The position numbers and the translations under genes were made by a program. This document shows, piece by piece, positions 15,566 to 21,771 of a stretch of DNA of 62,462 nt (position 1 is its first letter; the number at the start of each line of letters is the position of its first letter). A model generated the notes under the pieces. The model had not been told where the DNA came from and did no database searches. It saw only the letters and a program-made list of their open reading frames with translations. The stretch is taken from positions 1 through 62,462 of the forward strand of contig NZ_CALART010000105.1 of the NCBI RefSeq assembly GCF_937888285.1. The letters are read 5' to 3'. The stretch is from an uncultured Aquimonas sp. (GTDB lineage Bacteria > Pseudomonadota > Gammaproteobacteria > Xanthomonadales > Xanthomonadaceae).

Positions 15566-17089
15566 TCAGTCAGGGTCAGCCAGGGACCGCAGGCGGATGC
15601 CGGTATGCAGTTGCACGCGGGCGCCGTCGCCGCCGCCGCGCTTGGCTCCAATGCTTGGCACGGCTGCCCGTAGCCGCTTGCTGAAGGTGGCCTCTGTGCC
15701 CGGCTCCTTGATCCCATGCGCCAAGCACCAGTCACGCCACGCGCCGAACAGCGCTAGCTTTTCGATGCTGGCCCACGGATCGACAACGCATTGGTCGGCG
15801 ATGAAGGAGGACACAGGACTGCTCAGGTTCTCAAGCGCGTTGGCCAGCTCTCGGCCCGTCTCCGGCTGCAGCAGGCGGCCGCGGGCACGCAGCCTGTCCA
15901 GGCCCTGCAGCGACCACAGCAGGATGCCCGGCAGTTCCTCCAGCAGCCTGTCAGTGAGCCCCGGATCTTCCTTCCCGTAGAAGCTGTGCCGCATGGCGAG
16001 CACCACGAAGCGCGAGGACAGCGCGGCGCTTGCATCTGCCAGCGTGGGCAGTTCGTTCGATGCGATGACAAAGCGGGTCGGCAGCTTGCCGGTCCAGTCC
16101 TCGCGGTGCTTCCGTTGCACCGTTACGGCATCCTCGCCGCTGATTCGCAGGATGGCTTCGGCGATGGCTGCCACGTCAGCACGGCCGGAGAGCCGGGCAT
16201 CGGAGACGATGGCAAGCCGCTTTCCGATCAAGGGTTGCAGGCCGAAGCGTTCGCCCAGTTCGCCCAGGGTGGGGGCGACGGTGTTGGCAGGGCCGGCGAG
16301 TTCGCGCAGCACGCGCAGGATGGTGCCCTTTCCGCTGCGCTTGGGGCCGCAGATCAGCAGGGCCTTTTGGTAGCGCGTGACCTCGGTCAGCGCGACCAGG
16401 CCGAACCATTCCTGCAGGGCTTCGATGGTCTGCGGATCGTCCGGCCAGATGCTGGCGAGAAAGCCCAGCCACTCGATAGGCTCGGGGGCGTGGACGTAGT
16501 AGGCGACCGGAAGCGCGCTGGTCGCGAACAGTCGCGGCTCGGGCGGGTCGAGTGCCCGCGTTCGGGTGTTCAGCAGCCCGTTTGACACGGCGACAAGCTC
16601 GGCCGGATCGGCCCCGTTGAAGCCAGGCAGCCAGCCGGGCGCCTCGATGCTCTCGGGCAGGAAACAAGCGGAGCGCAGCGCGTCGATCAAGTCGCCGATG
16701 TGGCGGCGGTTCGGCTTGTCGCCCTGATCCTGCAGCCCCCGGTAGAACTCGGCGCGATAGGTGGCCTCGCTGGTGACCTCGTAGTGCGTGCCCGCCCAGG
16801 CGAGGAAGTCACCGCGCCAGTGATGCAGGCCGGGCACTCCGTCAACGGCGTAGCGCAGCCGGAAGCGGCAGGCGGCGGCGAAAGGTTCCTTCGGGTCCAG
16901 GCGGTGGCGCAGTTGCGAGACGTTGCCGGGTGCGCGCCCGCTGGCGGGCTTGGCTGCGCGTGGTGGTAGCGGCGGTGCTCTCTCGGGGGTGGCGTAGCGG
17001 GGCGGGGGTGATGCGCCGCCAAGGGCCGCGCGTGGCGGCTCTTGGGGCGCATGCTCGGGCTGGCCGCTGTCGTGGTCGGGCGGCATCAT
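15566..17089 (-). CDS. SF3 / D5-P4-type replicative helicase
   Basis: 507 residues. After a proline-rich tail (about 1-55) comes a DUF5906/D5-N-like region, then an SF3 ATPase with Walker A CGPKRSGKGTIL near residue 243, Walker B-like region LAIVSDARL, sensor FVIASNELPTLAD near residue 343, and a C-terminal winged-helix-like part (WRDWCLAHGIKEPGTEATF). P4 alpha and relatives combine primase, helicase and origin binding. Here I see no TOPRIM or zinc primase motifs, so this may be helicase plus origin binding only. It ends the 9-gene coupled operon, overlapping its predecessor by 4 bases. Confidence 0.85.
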   Translation of the reverse strand: MMPPDHDSGQPEHAPQEPPRAALGGASPPPRYATPERAPPLPPRAAKPASGRAPGNVSQLRHRLDPKEPFAAACRFRLRYAVDGVPGLHHWRGDFLAWAGTHYEVTSEATYRAEFYRGLQDQGDKPNRRHIGDLIDALRSACFLPESIEAPGWLPGFNGADPAELVAVSNGLLNTRTRALDPPEPRLFATSALPVAYYVHAPEPIEWLGFLASIWPDDPQTIEALQEWFGLVALTEVTRYQKALLICGPKRSGKGTILRVLRELAGPANTVAPTLGELGERFGLQPLIGKRLAIVSDARLSGRADVAAIAEAILRISGEDAVTVQRKHREDWTGKLPTRFVIASNELPTLADASAALSSRFVVLAMRHSFYGKEDPGLTDRLLEELPGILLWSLQGLDRLRARGRLLQPETGRELANALENLSSPVSSFIADQCVVDPWASIEKLALFGAWRDWCLAHGIKEPGTEATFSKRLRAAVPSIGAKRGGGDGARVQLHTGIRLRSLADPD

Positions 17090-17517
17090 GCGTCGCCGTC
17101 CTCGACGTACACAGGCGGCAGCTGCGGCAGATTGGGTCGCGTGCTGTCGTGCTGGGGATAGGGGCGAACGCGCTTGCCCTGCAGGGCTGCCGTCACCGTC
17201 AACAGATCATAGCGGGCGTGTTCCTGCAGTCGCTGAAGGTGGTAGGGGTTGGACAGGTCGGTATTCGATGCCAGATGCGCCAACAATTCGTGCCGCTGGG
17301 CTAGCGCGCGGAGTTGGGTGGCATGGGCCAGCAGTTCGGCCAGTTCAAGCGCCTCCTCGGCGGTTTCGCCCCAGACCACGGCGCACGGTGGGCCGGCTTC
17401 CTTGAATGGCCAGTGCAGAGCGACGCGATAGCCGCCGGTCGGCTTGTCTGAAGCGCCCAGCGGCTGCAGGCGCAGTGGCGTGGGTGATGTGAACATCAGC
17501 TTGTGGAGCGGCTTCAT
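17086..17517 (-). CDS. Uncharacterised satellite protein
   Basis: 143 residues starting MKPLHKLMFTSPTP. An N-terminal beta-rich half (GGYRVALHWPF, then CAVVWGETAEEALELAELL) is followed by a helical half (LRALAQRHELLAHLASNT). No family is recognised. It overlaps both neighbours by 4 bases, directly before the helicase, so a replication accessory role is possible but not shown. Confidence 0.7.
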   Translation of the reverse strand: MKPLHKLMFTSPTPLRLQPLGASDKPTGGYRVALHWPFKEAGPPCAVVWGETAEEALELAELLAHATQLRALAQRHELLAHLASNTDLSNPYHLQRLQEHARYDLLTVTAALQGKRVRPYPQHDSTRPNLPQLPPVYVEDGDA

Positions 17518-17741
17518 GTGGGCCTGTCTCCACCGTCGTTTGTCGGCCACTTCGGGCACGCGCAGACCTCGGGGAAGGCCGCTTGATCCTCGCGGCCGAT
17601 GAAAGCCACAGTGCCATCCGCGAAGCGGTACAGATGCCCGCCCAGGTGCGGCACCGCGCGATGTTCGACTGCGTGGCGGGCTGCGCGCCGAAGGGCGTGG
17701 GTGAAGTCTTTGGCGCCATCCAGGATGCGAGCGGCCATCAT
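17514..17741 (-). CDS. Small satellite ORF
   Basis: 75 residues starting MMAARILDGAKDF. It has a helical, His-rich start (ALRRAARHAVEHRAVPHLGG), a beta-like LYRFADGTVAFIGRED and a CxC-containing tail (CACPKW). No family is recognised. ATGA overlaps on both sides support translation. Confidence 0.6.
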   Translation of the reverse strand: MMAARILDGAKDFTHALRRAARHAVEHRAVPHLGGHLYRFADGTVAFIGREDQAAFPEVCACPKWPTNDGGDRPT

Positions 17742-18007
17742 CCGTGCGCCTCCCGCCGCGCGCGCTGCTCTGCGGCTGCTCGGTCGGCTTCGGCTTGCCT
17801 GACCATGGCCGTTACCAGTTCGATGTCATGCATCGCGAGCCGCTCGGCGGCCCCTGCAAGCGTGTGTGCATCGGAGCCCTCCGGCGCGACGCGGTAGATT
17901 GCCGATAGCAGCGCCTGCAGCTCCAACAGGTGCGCGCGGTGCAGCGTGGTGGCGTCGATTCGCGCGATAGCGGCCCACACGGGGCTGTCTGGAGTCTGGG
18001 TTGTCAT
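17738..18007 (-). CDS. Small helical satellite ORF
   Basis: 89 residues, almost entirely helical, ending in an Ala/Arg/Glu-rich amphipathic segment (RQAEADRAAAEQRARRE). It resembles the small helical regulators common in P4-like left operons, but no family is recognised. It is coupled to both neighbours by 4-base overlaps. Confidence 0.6.
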   Translation of the reverse strand: MTTQTPDSPVWAAIARIDATTLHRAHLLELQALLSAIYRVAPEGSDAHTLAGAAERLAMHDIELVTAMVRQAEADRAAAEQRARREAHG

Positions 18008-18261
18008 GCCCGGCCCTCCTTCGCTGCGCGGATGCGATCGCGCAGCGCCAATTGGCGCTCGAACAGGTCGCCCAAGCCGTCCTCGACGGTCTTGCGGGCC
18101 ATCGTCGCCAGATGGTGGGCGGTTTCGACGCCTTCGGCGCCTTTCGTCTCGCCGGCGATGACTTCCAGGGCTGCACCGGCCTGATTCAGCAGCGCGAGCG
18201 CGATTTCGACGGCATCAAGCTGCGCCTGCGCTTCGCGGGGGCTCAAATCGTTCGGTTTCAT
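18004..18261 (-). CDS. Small helical satellite ORF
   Basis: 85 residues starting MKPNDLSPREAQAQLDAV. Two long helices are likely (SPREAQAQLDAVEIALALL and RKTVEDGLGDLFERQLALR). The start was chosen over upstream in-frame codons because it gives the ATGA overlap seen at every junction of this operon. Function unknown. Confidence 0.6.
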   Translation of the reverse strand: MKPNDLSPREAQAQLDAVEIALALLNQAGAALEVIAGETKGAEGVETAHHLATMARKTVEDGLGDLFERQLALRDRIRAAKEGRA

Positions 18262-18476
18262 GCGCGATTCCCCCCGCAGCGCGCCACGGCGGTGGCGTAC
18301 GTGCTCAGCGACGCCCGGAGCGCGCGGTATTCGCCCGATTCCTCGGGATTTCGCACGTTGCGAAGCTCGCCGGAGCGCCAGAGGGTCAGCACGCGCTGCG
18401 CTTGGGCGGCGAGCATGTCGGCGGCCATCACGCGGGCCGCGACATTGCCAGGCAGCAGGACCGGGGCCGGATTCAT
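18258..18476 (-). CDS. Small satellite ORF
   Basis: 72 residues, helical, with a central GELRNVRNPEESGEYRALR stretch. No family is recognised. 4-base overlaps on both sides are the main evidence that it is translated. Confidence 0.55.
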   Translation of the reverse strand: MNPAPVLLPGNVAARVMAADMLAAQAQRVLTLWRSGELRNVRNPEESGEYRALRASLSTYATAVARCGGNRA

Positions 18477-18712
18477 GCGGCACCTCCGGCGCGGTTCGGG
18501 CTCGCGAGTCGGCCGGCCAGCGAATTGGCGGCGTGCAGGGCGGCGTGAGCCGATCCGCCATTGGTCAGAGTGCGGACTGCGACCGCCACGCAGGCGGCGC
18601 GCTGCCGATTGCTCAGGCGCAGTCCGTTGCAGCGGTCAATGACCGCCTTTCGGACGACGCCAGCCCGATAGAAGCCGGTCGGGCCGAGTGAAACCACGTT
18701 GCTGGCGTTCAT
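18473..18712 (-). CDS. Small satellite ORF
   Basis: 79 residues, moderately basic (FYRAGVVRKAVIDRCNGLRL, then SNRQRAACVAVAVRTL), with two Cys. A possible helix-turn-helix-sized helical protein, but no family is recognised. Coupled to both neighbours by ATGA overlaps. Confidence 0.55.
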   Translation of the reverse strand: MNASNVVSLGPTGFYRAGVVRKAVIDRCNGLRLSNRQRAACVAVAVRTLTNGGSAHAALHAANSLAGRLASPNRAGGAA

Positions 18713-19143
18713 GCCGTCACCTCCATGCGCAGGGCTTCCATGTCATGCTCGGCCAGCTGCAAAAGGCCATCGGCGCCGGTTGCGATTCTGCTAAACGCTG
18801 ATTGTTCCGATCCCTCTGTTTCTTGCAGGTGTCTAGCAAGAATTAGTCGCGCGTTCCTTACGCGGTCAGCGATGTCTGATGCGATCGTGGCAAGTTTCGC
18901 CACAGTGGCAGGCTTGAGTTCGGGAGATCGATTCAGTGTCGCTAGGAACTTTTGCTTGCAGCTGCAGGCGATGGCCATTTCATCGTCGGCCTCAGCTATC
19001 ACTCGCCAGTGCGGGTTCTCAATTTCCCCCAGGCGATCGCGGTAAAGCGTGATAACCAATGCGGCAGCGACGAAGCTCTCATCGAGGGCATTGGCTCGGT
19101 GCCAGACCCGATTCCTGTCTGCGCTCATCGTGCCCGCGTTCAT
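18709..19143 (-). CDS. Uncharacterised satellite protein, lower GC than neighbours
   Basis: 144 residues starting MNAGTMSADRNRVWHRANAL, then mostly helical with a CSCKQKF motif near residue 55 and AKLATIASDIADRVRNARLI near 90. Its codon use is visibly less GC-rich than the surrounding ORFs, suggesting a more recent or different origin. No family is recognised. It overlaps the first operon gene and the following gene by 4 bases each. Confidence 0.65.
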   Translation of the reverse strand: MNAGTMSADRNRVWHRANALDESFVAAALVITLYRDRLGEIENPHWRVIAEADDEMAIACSCKQKFLATLNRSPELKPATVAKLATIASDIADRVRNARLILARHLQETEGSEQSAFSRIATGADGLLQLAEHDMEALRMEVTA

Positions 19144-19325
19144 GCCGTCACCTCCGCGCGCAGGGCGGCGGCGATGGCGCGAAGTTCGGCGCCAAGTGTT
19201 TCGCTGTCGAAGATCGCGCGGCCTTCGATGGCGAGCGCGGCGTGATCCAGTAGGCCGGCCCATTGCGGGCGCGGAACGGACAGGGCGGGGAGGGTGGCCG
19301 ATGCGGCCGGGGTGTGAGTGTTCAT
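19140..19325 (-). CDS. First ORF of the satellite operon
   Basis: 61 residues starting MNTHTPAASATLP, ending in a helical acidic segment (AELRAIAAALRAEV). Its position directly after the antisense-RNA cassette matches the small kil/eta-type genes of P4, but no sequence similarity can be claimed. The GGAG ribosome-binding site lies in the stem of the seqC hairpin 8 bases before the ATG, so translation may depend on that structure. Confidence 0.55.
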   Translation of the reverse strand: MNTHTPAASATLPALSVPRPQWAGLLDHAALAIEGRAIFDSETLGAELRAIAAALRAEVTA

Positions 19326-19335
19326 GCGATGGACT

Positions 19336-19360
19336 CCGTAGGTGTTGGGAGTCCGCCATC
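19336..19360 (-). promoter_or_regulatory. seqC-like target of the antisense RNA
   Basis: On the plus strand it reads CCGTAGG, 11 bases, CGCCATC, in the same sense as seqA. It is complementary to the loop region of the ncRNA at 19378-19448. In the transcript it forms a hairpin, GGACTCC with GGAGTCC, immediately before the first operon start codon. Confidence 0.6.
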
Positions 19361-19377
19361 GCGACGCCAGGCGCGGG

Positions 19378-19448
19378 GTGGCGGACGGTGCGGGATTGGC
19401 GTACCGGCCTACGGACCGGCGGGCCTTGCGGCCCTCCCGCACCGCCCA
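19378..19448 (-). ncRNA. CI/C4-type antisense RNA (putative)
   Basis: On the minus strand this folds into a long hairpin closed by GCGGTGCGGG with CCCGCACCGTCCGC, with inner stems (GGGCC with GGCCC-like around GCAA; CCGG with CCGG). Between them lies the exposed core CCGTAGG-N5-ACGCCAATCCC (19392-19414). That core is perfectly complementary over 7 + 11 bases to seqA (19529-19553) and partly to seqC (19336-19360). In phage P4 a processed CI RNA (seqB) pairs with seqA and seqC of its own leader to cause early termination and immunity. The same geometry occurs here, upstream of an operon ending in a helicase. Named from structure and position, not from a database hit. Confidence 0.75.
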
Positions 19449-19491
19449 CCATTGAACAGGTGAGCACGCGCCTTGCCCTTCCGCGGGCAAG

Positions 19492-19523
19492 AAAAAAGCG
19501 CCGCTGCGAGGCAAGGGGCGCTT
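19492..19523 (-). terminator. Leader terminator downstream of seqA
   Basis: On the minus strand AAGCGCC pairs with GGCGCTT (19517-19523 with 19496-19502) around a 14-base loop and is followed by a T-run. It lies between seqA and the antisense RNA, where a P4-type regulated terminator would be needed. Confidence 0.7.
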
Positions 19524-19528
19524 ATGCG

Positions 19529-19553
19529 CCGTAGGTTGCGGGACGCCAATCCC
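19529..19553 (-). promoter_or_regulatory. seqA-like target of the antisense RNA
   Basis: On the plus strand CCGTAGG, 7 bases, ACGCCAATCCC. Both blocks are perfectly complementary to the core of the ncRNA at 19392-19414. It lies just upstream of the leader terminator. A TTGACG word at 19605-19610 (minus) may be the -35 box of the leader promoter; no convincing -10 box was found. Confidence 0.65.
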
Positions 19554-19663
19554 GTTCGCTGATTTTGCAGCGACCCGGTTAGGATGCGACGCGACGCGAT
19601 GCGCCGTCAATAGGCGGCCCACGATTACGCCCTTGCCGGCAAAGAAGCTCATGGGCGCGAAGC

Positions 19664-19876
19664 TCACGCGGCGGCCTGCTGGCGACTGGCTTCGATGCGC
19701 TTTGCCGCCCAGGCGTCTACGTCCTCAGCCAGCCAAGCGGCGCAGTTCGGGCCGATGGATACAGGCTTGGGGAAGCCGTTGTGTTCGATCCAGCGATAGA
19801 CGGTCGAGCGGCAGACGCCCAGACGCCGGGTGACTGCCGCCATGCGAAGAAACTGAATGTCGGTGGGCTGCTTCAT
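19664..19876 (-). CDS. AlpA-family regulator / excisionase
   Basis: 70 residues with the AlpA-type MerR-like helix-turn-helix: FLRMAAVTRRLGVCRSTVYRWIEHNG (about residues 9-34, shown here in part: VTRRLGVCRSTVYRW), then FPKPVSIGP and WLAEDVDAWAAKR. In P4 the homologue Vis regulates integrase and promotes excision. It stands between the integrase gene and the antisense-RNA cassette. The start was chosen at MKQPTDIQFL, where the family begins. Confidence 0.9.
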   Translation of the reverse strand: MKQPTDIQFLRMAAVTRRLGVCRSTVYRWIEHNGFPKPVSIGPNCAAWLAEDVDAWAAKRIEASRQQAAA

Positions 19877-19946
19877 GTGCGCTTCCTCGTGCGTGCTTGC
19901 CCTGCGGCGGATGCCACAGGGCGCCGGTAAACGGCCGGCGACACAT

Positions 19947-19996
19947 GGAAGCGATTTGCTCGGACATGGGTAAGGCAAACCATGTCCGACGCTTCC
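19947..19996. promoter_or_regulatory. Large inverted repeat upstream of the AlpA gene
   Basis: TCGGACATGG (19960-19969) and CCATGTCCGA (19980-19989) are a perfect 10-bp inverted pair with a 10-base spacer. An outer GGAAGC (19947-19952) and GCTTCC (19991-19996) extend it. It lies 70-120 bases before the AlpA start, so it is probably an operator for AlpA or another island regulator. The rest of 19877-20102 holds no gene. Confidence 0.55.
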
Positions 19997-20031
19997 TGCG
20001 CCGCCGTGTCTCGGCGTGCTCAGATCAGCAC

Positions 20032-20058
20032 GAAAAAGCGCGCCCGTTAGGCGCGCTC
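20032..20058 (-). terminator. Integrase terminator
   Basis: On the minus strand AGCGCGCC pairs with GGCGCGCT around a 5-base loop and is followed by TTTTTC. It lies 45 bases after the integrase stop. Confidence 0.8.
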
Positions 20059-20102
20059 AGGTTCGCTTGAAGCCTTGACGCGCAAGACTTTCGGCGCTCT
20101 CT

Positions 20103-21287
20103 CTAGGTTCTGCTGGCGCGCAGGTTTTCCAGGTAGTCCGCCCACGCCTGCATCATTCGGCGCCGTTCCGATAGGTGCGTGGTCCGGTTGTAGCTGCGGC
20201 CCATCGCGTCGCGTACTTCGTGCGCCAATTGGTGCTCTATCAGGTGCGCCGGAAAGTGCAGCGCCTCATCCAACAGCGTGCGCGCGGTGGCCCGGAAGCC
20301 GTGCGCGCTCTGCCTGTCTCGATAGCCCAGCGTGGCCAGCGCAGCGGCCAAGGTGTTCTCGCTCATCGGTCGATCCTTGCCCCGGTTCGCGGGGAAGGCG
20401 AGGGCGCCCCCGCCGGTCACGGCGTGCAGCTCGCGCAGGATCTCCACGGCCTGCCGCGACAGGGGCACAAGATGATCGTGGCGGGTCTTCATGCGCTCGG
20501 CGGGGATAGTCCACAGTGCGCCCTCAAGGTCGAACTCGGACCAGGGCGCTTGCCGAAGCTCACCAGGGCGGACGAATACCAGCGGCTGCAGTCGGAGCGC
20601 ACAGGCGACGACGGCGCTACCCGGATACGCCCAGAGCGCCCGCAGCAGGGTGCCCAGCTGGGCCGGGTCGGTGATGGCGGGGAAGCTCTGCGGCTTGGGC
20701 GGGGTCAGCGCGCCCGCCAGATCGCGCGAGGGGTCGCGCTCGGCGAGGCCGCAGGCGATGGCGTAGCGGAAGACGCGGCCGGCCACGCTGCGGGCGCGCT
20801 TCGCCGTCTCCAGGGTGCCGGCCGCTTCGCTCTTGCGCAGGGCGGCCAGCAGTTCGGGCGGCTCGATCGCGCCCACGGGTCGGGCGCCGATGTGCGGGAA
20901 CAGCTTGCGCTCAAGAACCCAGGTCACGGCCACGCGGGTGGACTCGGCCAGGCGCTGGCGCTTCAGCCAGTCGCGGCCGACGATCTCGAACGTCTGGCTG
21001 CCGGCGAACTCTGCGGCGTGGCGGGCGGCCTTGCGGACTTCGCCGGGGTCTTGCCCTTGCGCCAGTTGCGCGCGGGCTTCGTCGCGGCGCTCTCGGGCTT
21101 GCGCGAGGGAGACAGCGGGATATGCCCCCAGCGCGAGCCGTTTTTCCTTGCCCCCGAATCGGTACTTCAGCCGCCACAGCTTGCTGCCTGCTGGGGATAG
21201 CTCCAGGTAGAGCCCGCCGCCGTCGAACAAGCGTTGCGGCTTGTCTGCGGGCTTGGCCTTGCGGATGGCGGCATCGCTCAGGGGCAT
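20103..21287 (-). CDS. Tyrosine-type site-specific integrase (P4/DUF4102 class)
   Basis: 394 residues. The N-terminal DUF4102 arm-binding domain contains LSDAAIRKAKPADKPQRLFD and GGLYLELSPAGSKLWRLKYR. A central core-binding domain follows (about 95-200). The catalytic domain shows FVRPGELRQAPWSEFDLE (first Arg, near residue 255), the H-x-x-R region SAHGFRATARTLLDE near 325 and SYNRTTHLSERRRMMQAWADYL with the active Tyr near 365. The gene points away from the tRNA, 175 bases from attR. The start at MPLSDAAIRK fits the family; an upstream ATG would add 20 unlikely residues. Confidence 0.95.
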   Translation of the reverse strand: MPLSDAAIRKAKPADKPQRLFDGGGLYLELSPAGSKLWRLKYRFGGKEKRLALGAYPAVSLAQARERRDEARAQLAQGQDPGEVRKAARHAAEFAGSQTFEIVGRDWLKRQRLAESTRVAVTWVLERKLFPHIGARPVGAIEPPELLAALRKSEAAGTLETAKRARSVAGRVFRYAIACGLAERDPSRDLAGALTPPKPQSFPAITDPAQLGTLLRALWAYPGSAVVACALRLQPLVFVRPGELRQAPWSEFDLEGALWTIPAERMKTRHDHLVPLSRQAVEILRELHAVTGGGALAFPANRGKDRPMSENTLAAALATLGYRDRQSAHGFRATARTLLDEALHFPAHLIEHQLAHEVRDAMGRSYNRTTHLSERRRMMQAWADYLENLRASRT

Positions 21288-21327
21288 GGGGGCATCCTCG
21301 CGGCGGGTCGGGGGCACTGCCCCCAAT

Positions 21328-21345
21328 GATGCCCCCTCATGCCCC
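21328..21345. repeat. Possible integrase arm sites near attR
   Basis: GATGCCCCC followed by a shorter ATGCCCC copy, matching the words at 12356-12377 near attL. Placed between the integrase start and the attachment site. Binding is inferred. Confidence 0.4.
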
Positions 21346-21424
21346 AAGATTGGGCGCGACGCGATGCGACGGCATGAAACAGCCGTTTCTCCCGGAAGCC
21401 TTGAAAACGCTGGCTTCGGGCAAG

Positions 21425-21453
21425 AAAAAACCCCGCTTTCGGCGGGGTTTTTT
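21425..21453 (-). terminator. Island-borne terminator for tRNA-Phe
   Basis: On the minus strand AAAAAACCCCGC pairs with GCGGGGTTTTTT around a 5-base loop. It lies immediately downstream of the tRNA 3' end but inside the element, so after integration it replaces the chromosomal terminator now at 12246-12274. Confidence 0.85.
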
Positions 21454-21460
21454 GTGAATC

Positions 21461-21475
21461 ATGGTGGCCAAGGAC
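21461..21475. repeat. attR, within the tRNA-Phe 3' end
   Basis: Second copy of the 15-bp ATGGTGGCCAAGGAC. It spans the CCA end and 3' acceptor strand of the tRNA, which therefore stays intact after integration. Confidence 0.9.
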
Positions 21476-21537
21476 GGAATCGAACCGCCGACACGGGGAT
21501 TTTCAATCCCCTGCTCTACCAACTGAGCTACTTGGCC
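21462..21537 (-). tRNA. tRNA-Phe(GAA)
   Basis: 76 bases that fold as a standard cloverleaf: acceptor GGCCAAG with CTTGGCC, D arm GCTCAGTTGGTAGAGC, anticodon stem GGGGA with TCCCC around TTGAAAA (anticodon GAA), T arm with GGTTCGATTCC and encoded CCA. It is the integration site of the adjacent element. Confidence 0.98.
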
Positions 21538-21577
21538 TGGATGCGCCTGCCGGGCTTCGGGCCCGACAGAGCGCGCT

Positions 21578-21606
21578 ATTAAAGCGGCTGTCTTCCGGCT
21601 CGTCAA
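21578..21606 (-). promoter_or_regulatory. tRNA-Phe promoter
   Basis: On the minus strand TTGACG (21601-21606), a 17-base spacer and TTTAAT (21578-21583). The following bases GCGCGC form a GC-rich discriminator as in stringently controlled tRNA promoters. The tRNA starts about 40 bases further on. Confidence 0.8.
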
Positions 21607-21771
21607 GCGCCCGGCAGGCGATGGCGACGAGCTGCATGAGGGGCCACGCTGGATTCATCTCCGCTTCCACTCCCTGGGGCATGCTGGAGCGCCGCGCGTG
21701 TCCTGTTGCGCGCGATGGGCTGATCCGCTGCCGCCCGGCCAGCATGCAGCGATGACAAGGAGGAGAATTCC

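Larger units (their letters stand above)
12279..21475. mobile_element. Integrated phage satellite-like element in tRNA-Phe
   Basis: A 9.2-kb element bounded by 15-bp direct repeats of the tRNA-Phe 3' end, with a tyrosine integrase next to the intact tRNA. All gene calls are on the minus strand. Order from attR: integrase, AlpA-type regulator, CI/C4-like antisense RNA cassette, eight small ORFs and an SF3 helicase, iteron-like repeats, a Nu1-like HTH protein, two small ORFs, a major capsid protein and a small exported protein. There is no large terminase, portal, protease, tail, lysis or conjugation gene, so it cannot be a complete phage or conjugative element. P4-type satellites share the integrase/AlpA/antisense RNA/helicase layout; the capsid gene is unusual for them. 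Confidence 0.88.

Noticed and set aside
19336..19553. Three short repeats considered as a degenerate repeat array
   Set aside because: The middle copy is inverted relative to the outer two and sits in a stable hairpin, which fits an antisense RNA with two targets, not an array.
12279..21475. Interpretation of the island as an integrative conjugative element
   Set aside because: No relaxase, coupling protein or secretion genes are present, while a coat protein and P4-type control elements are.
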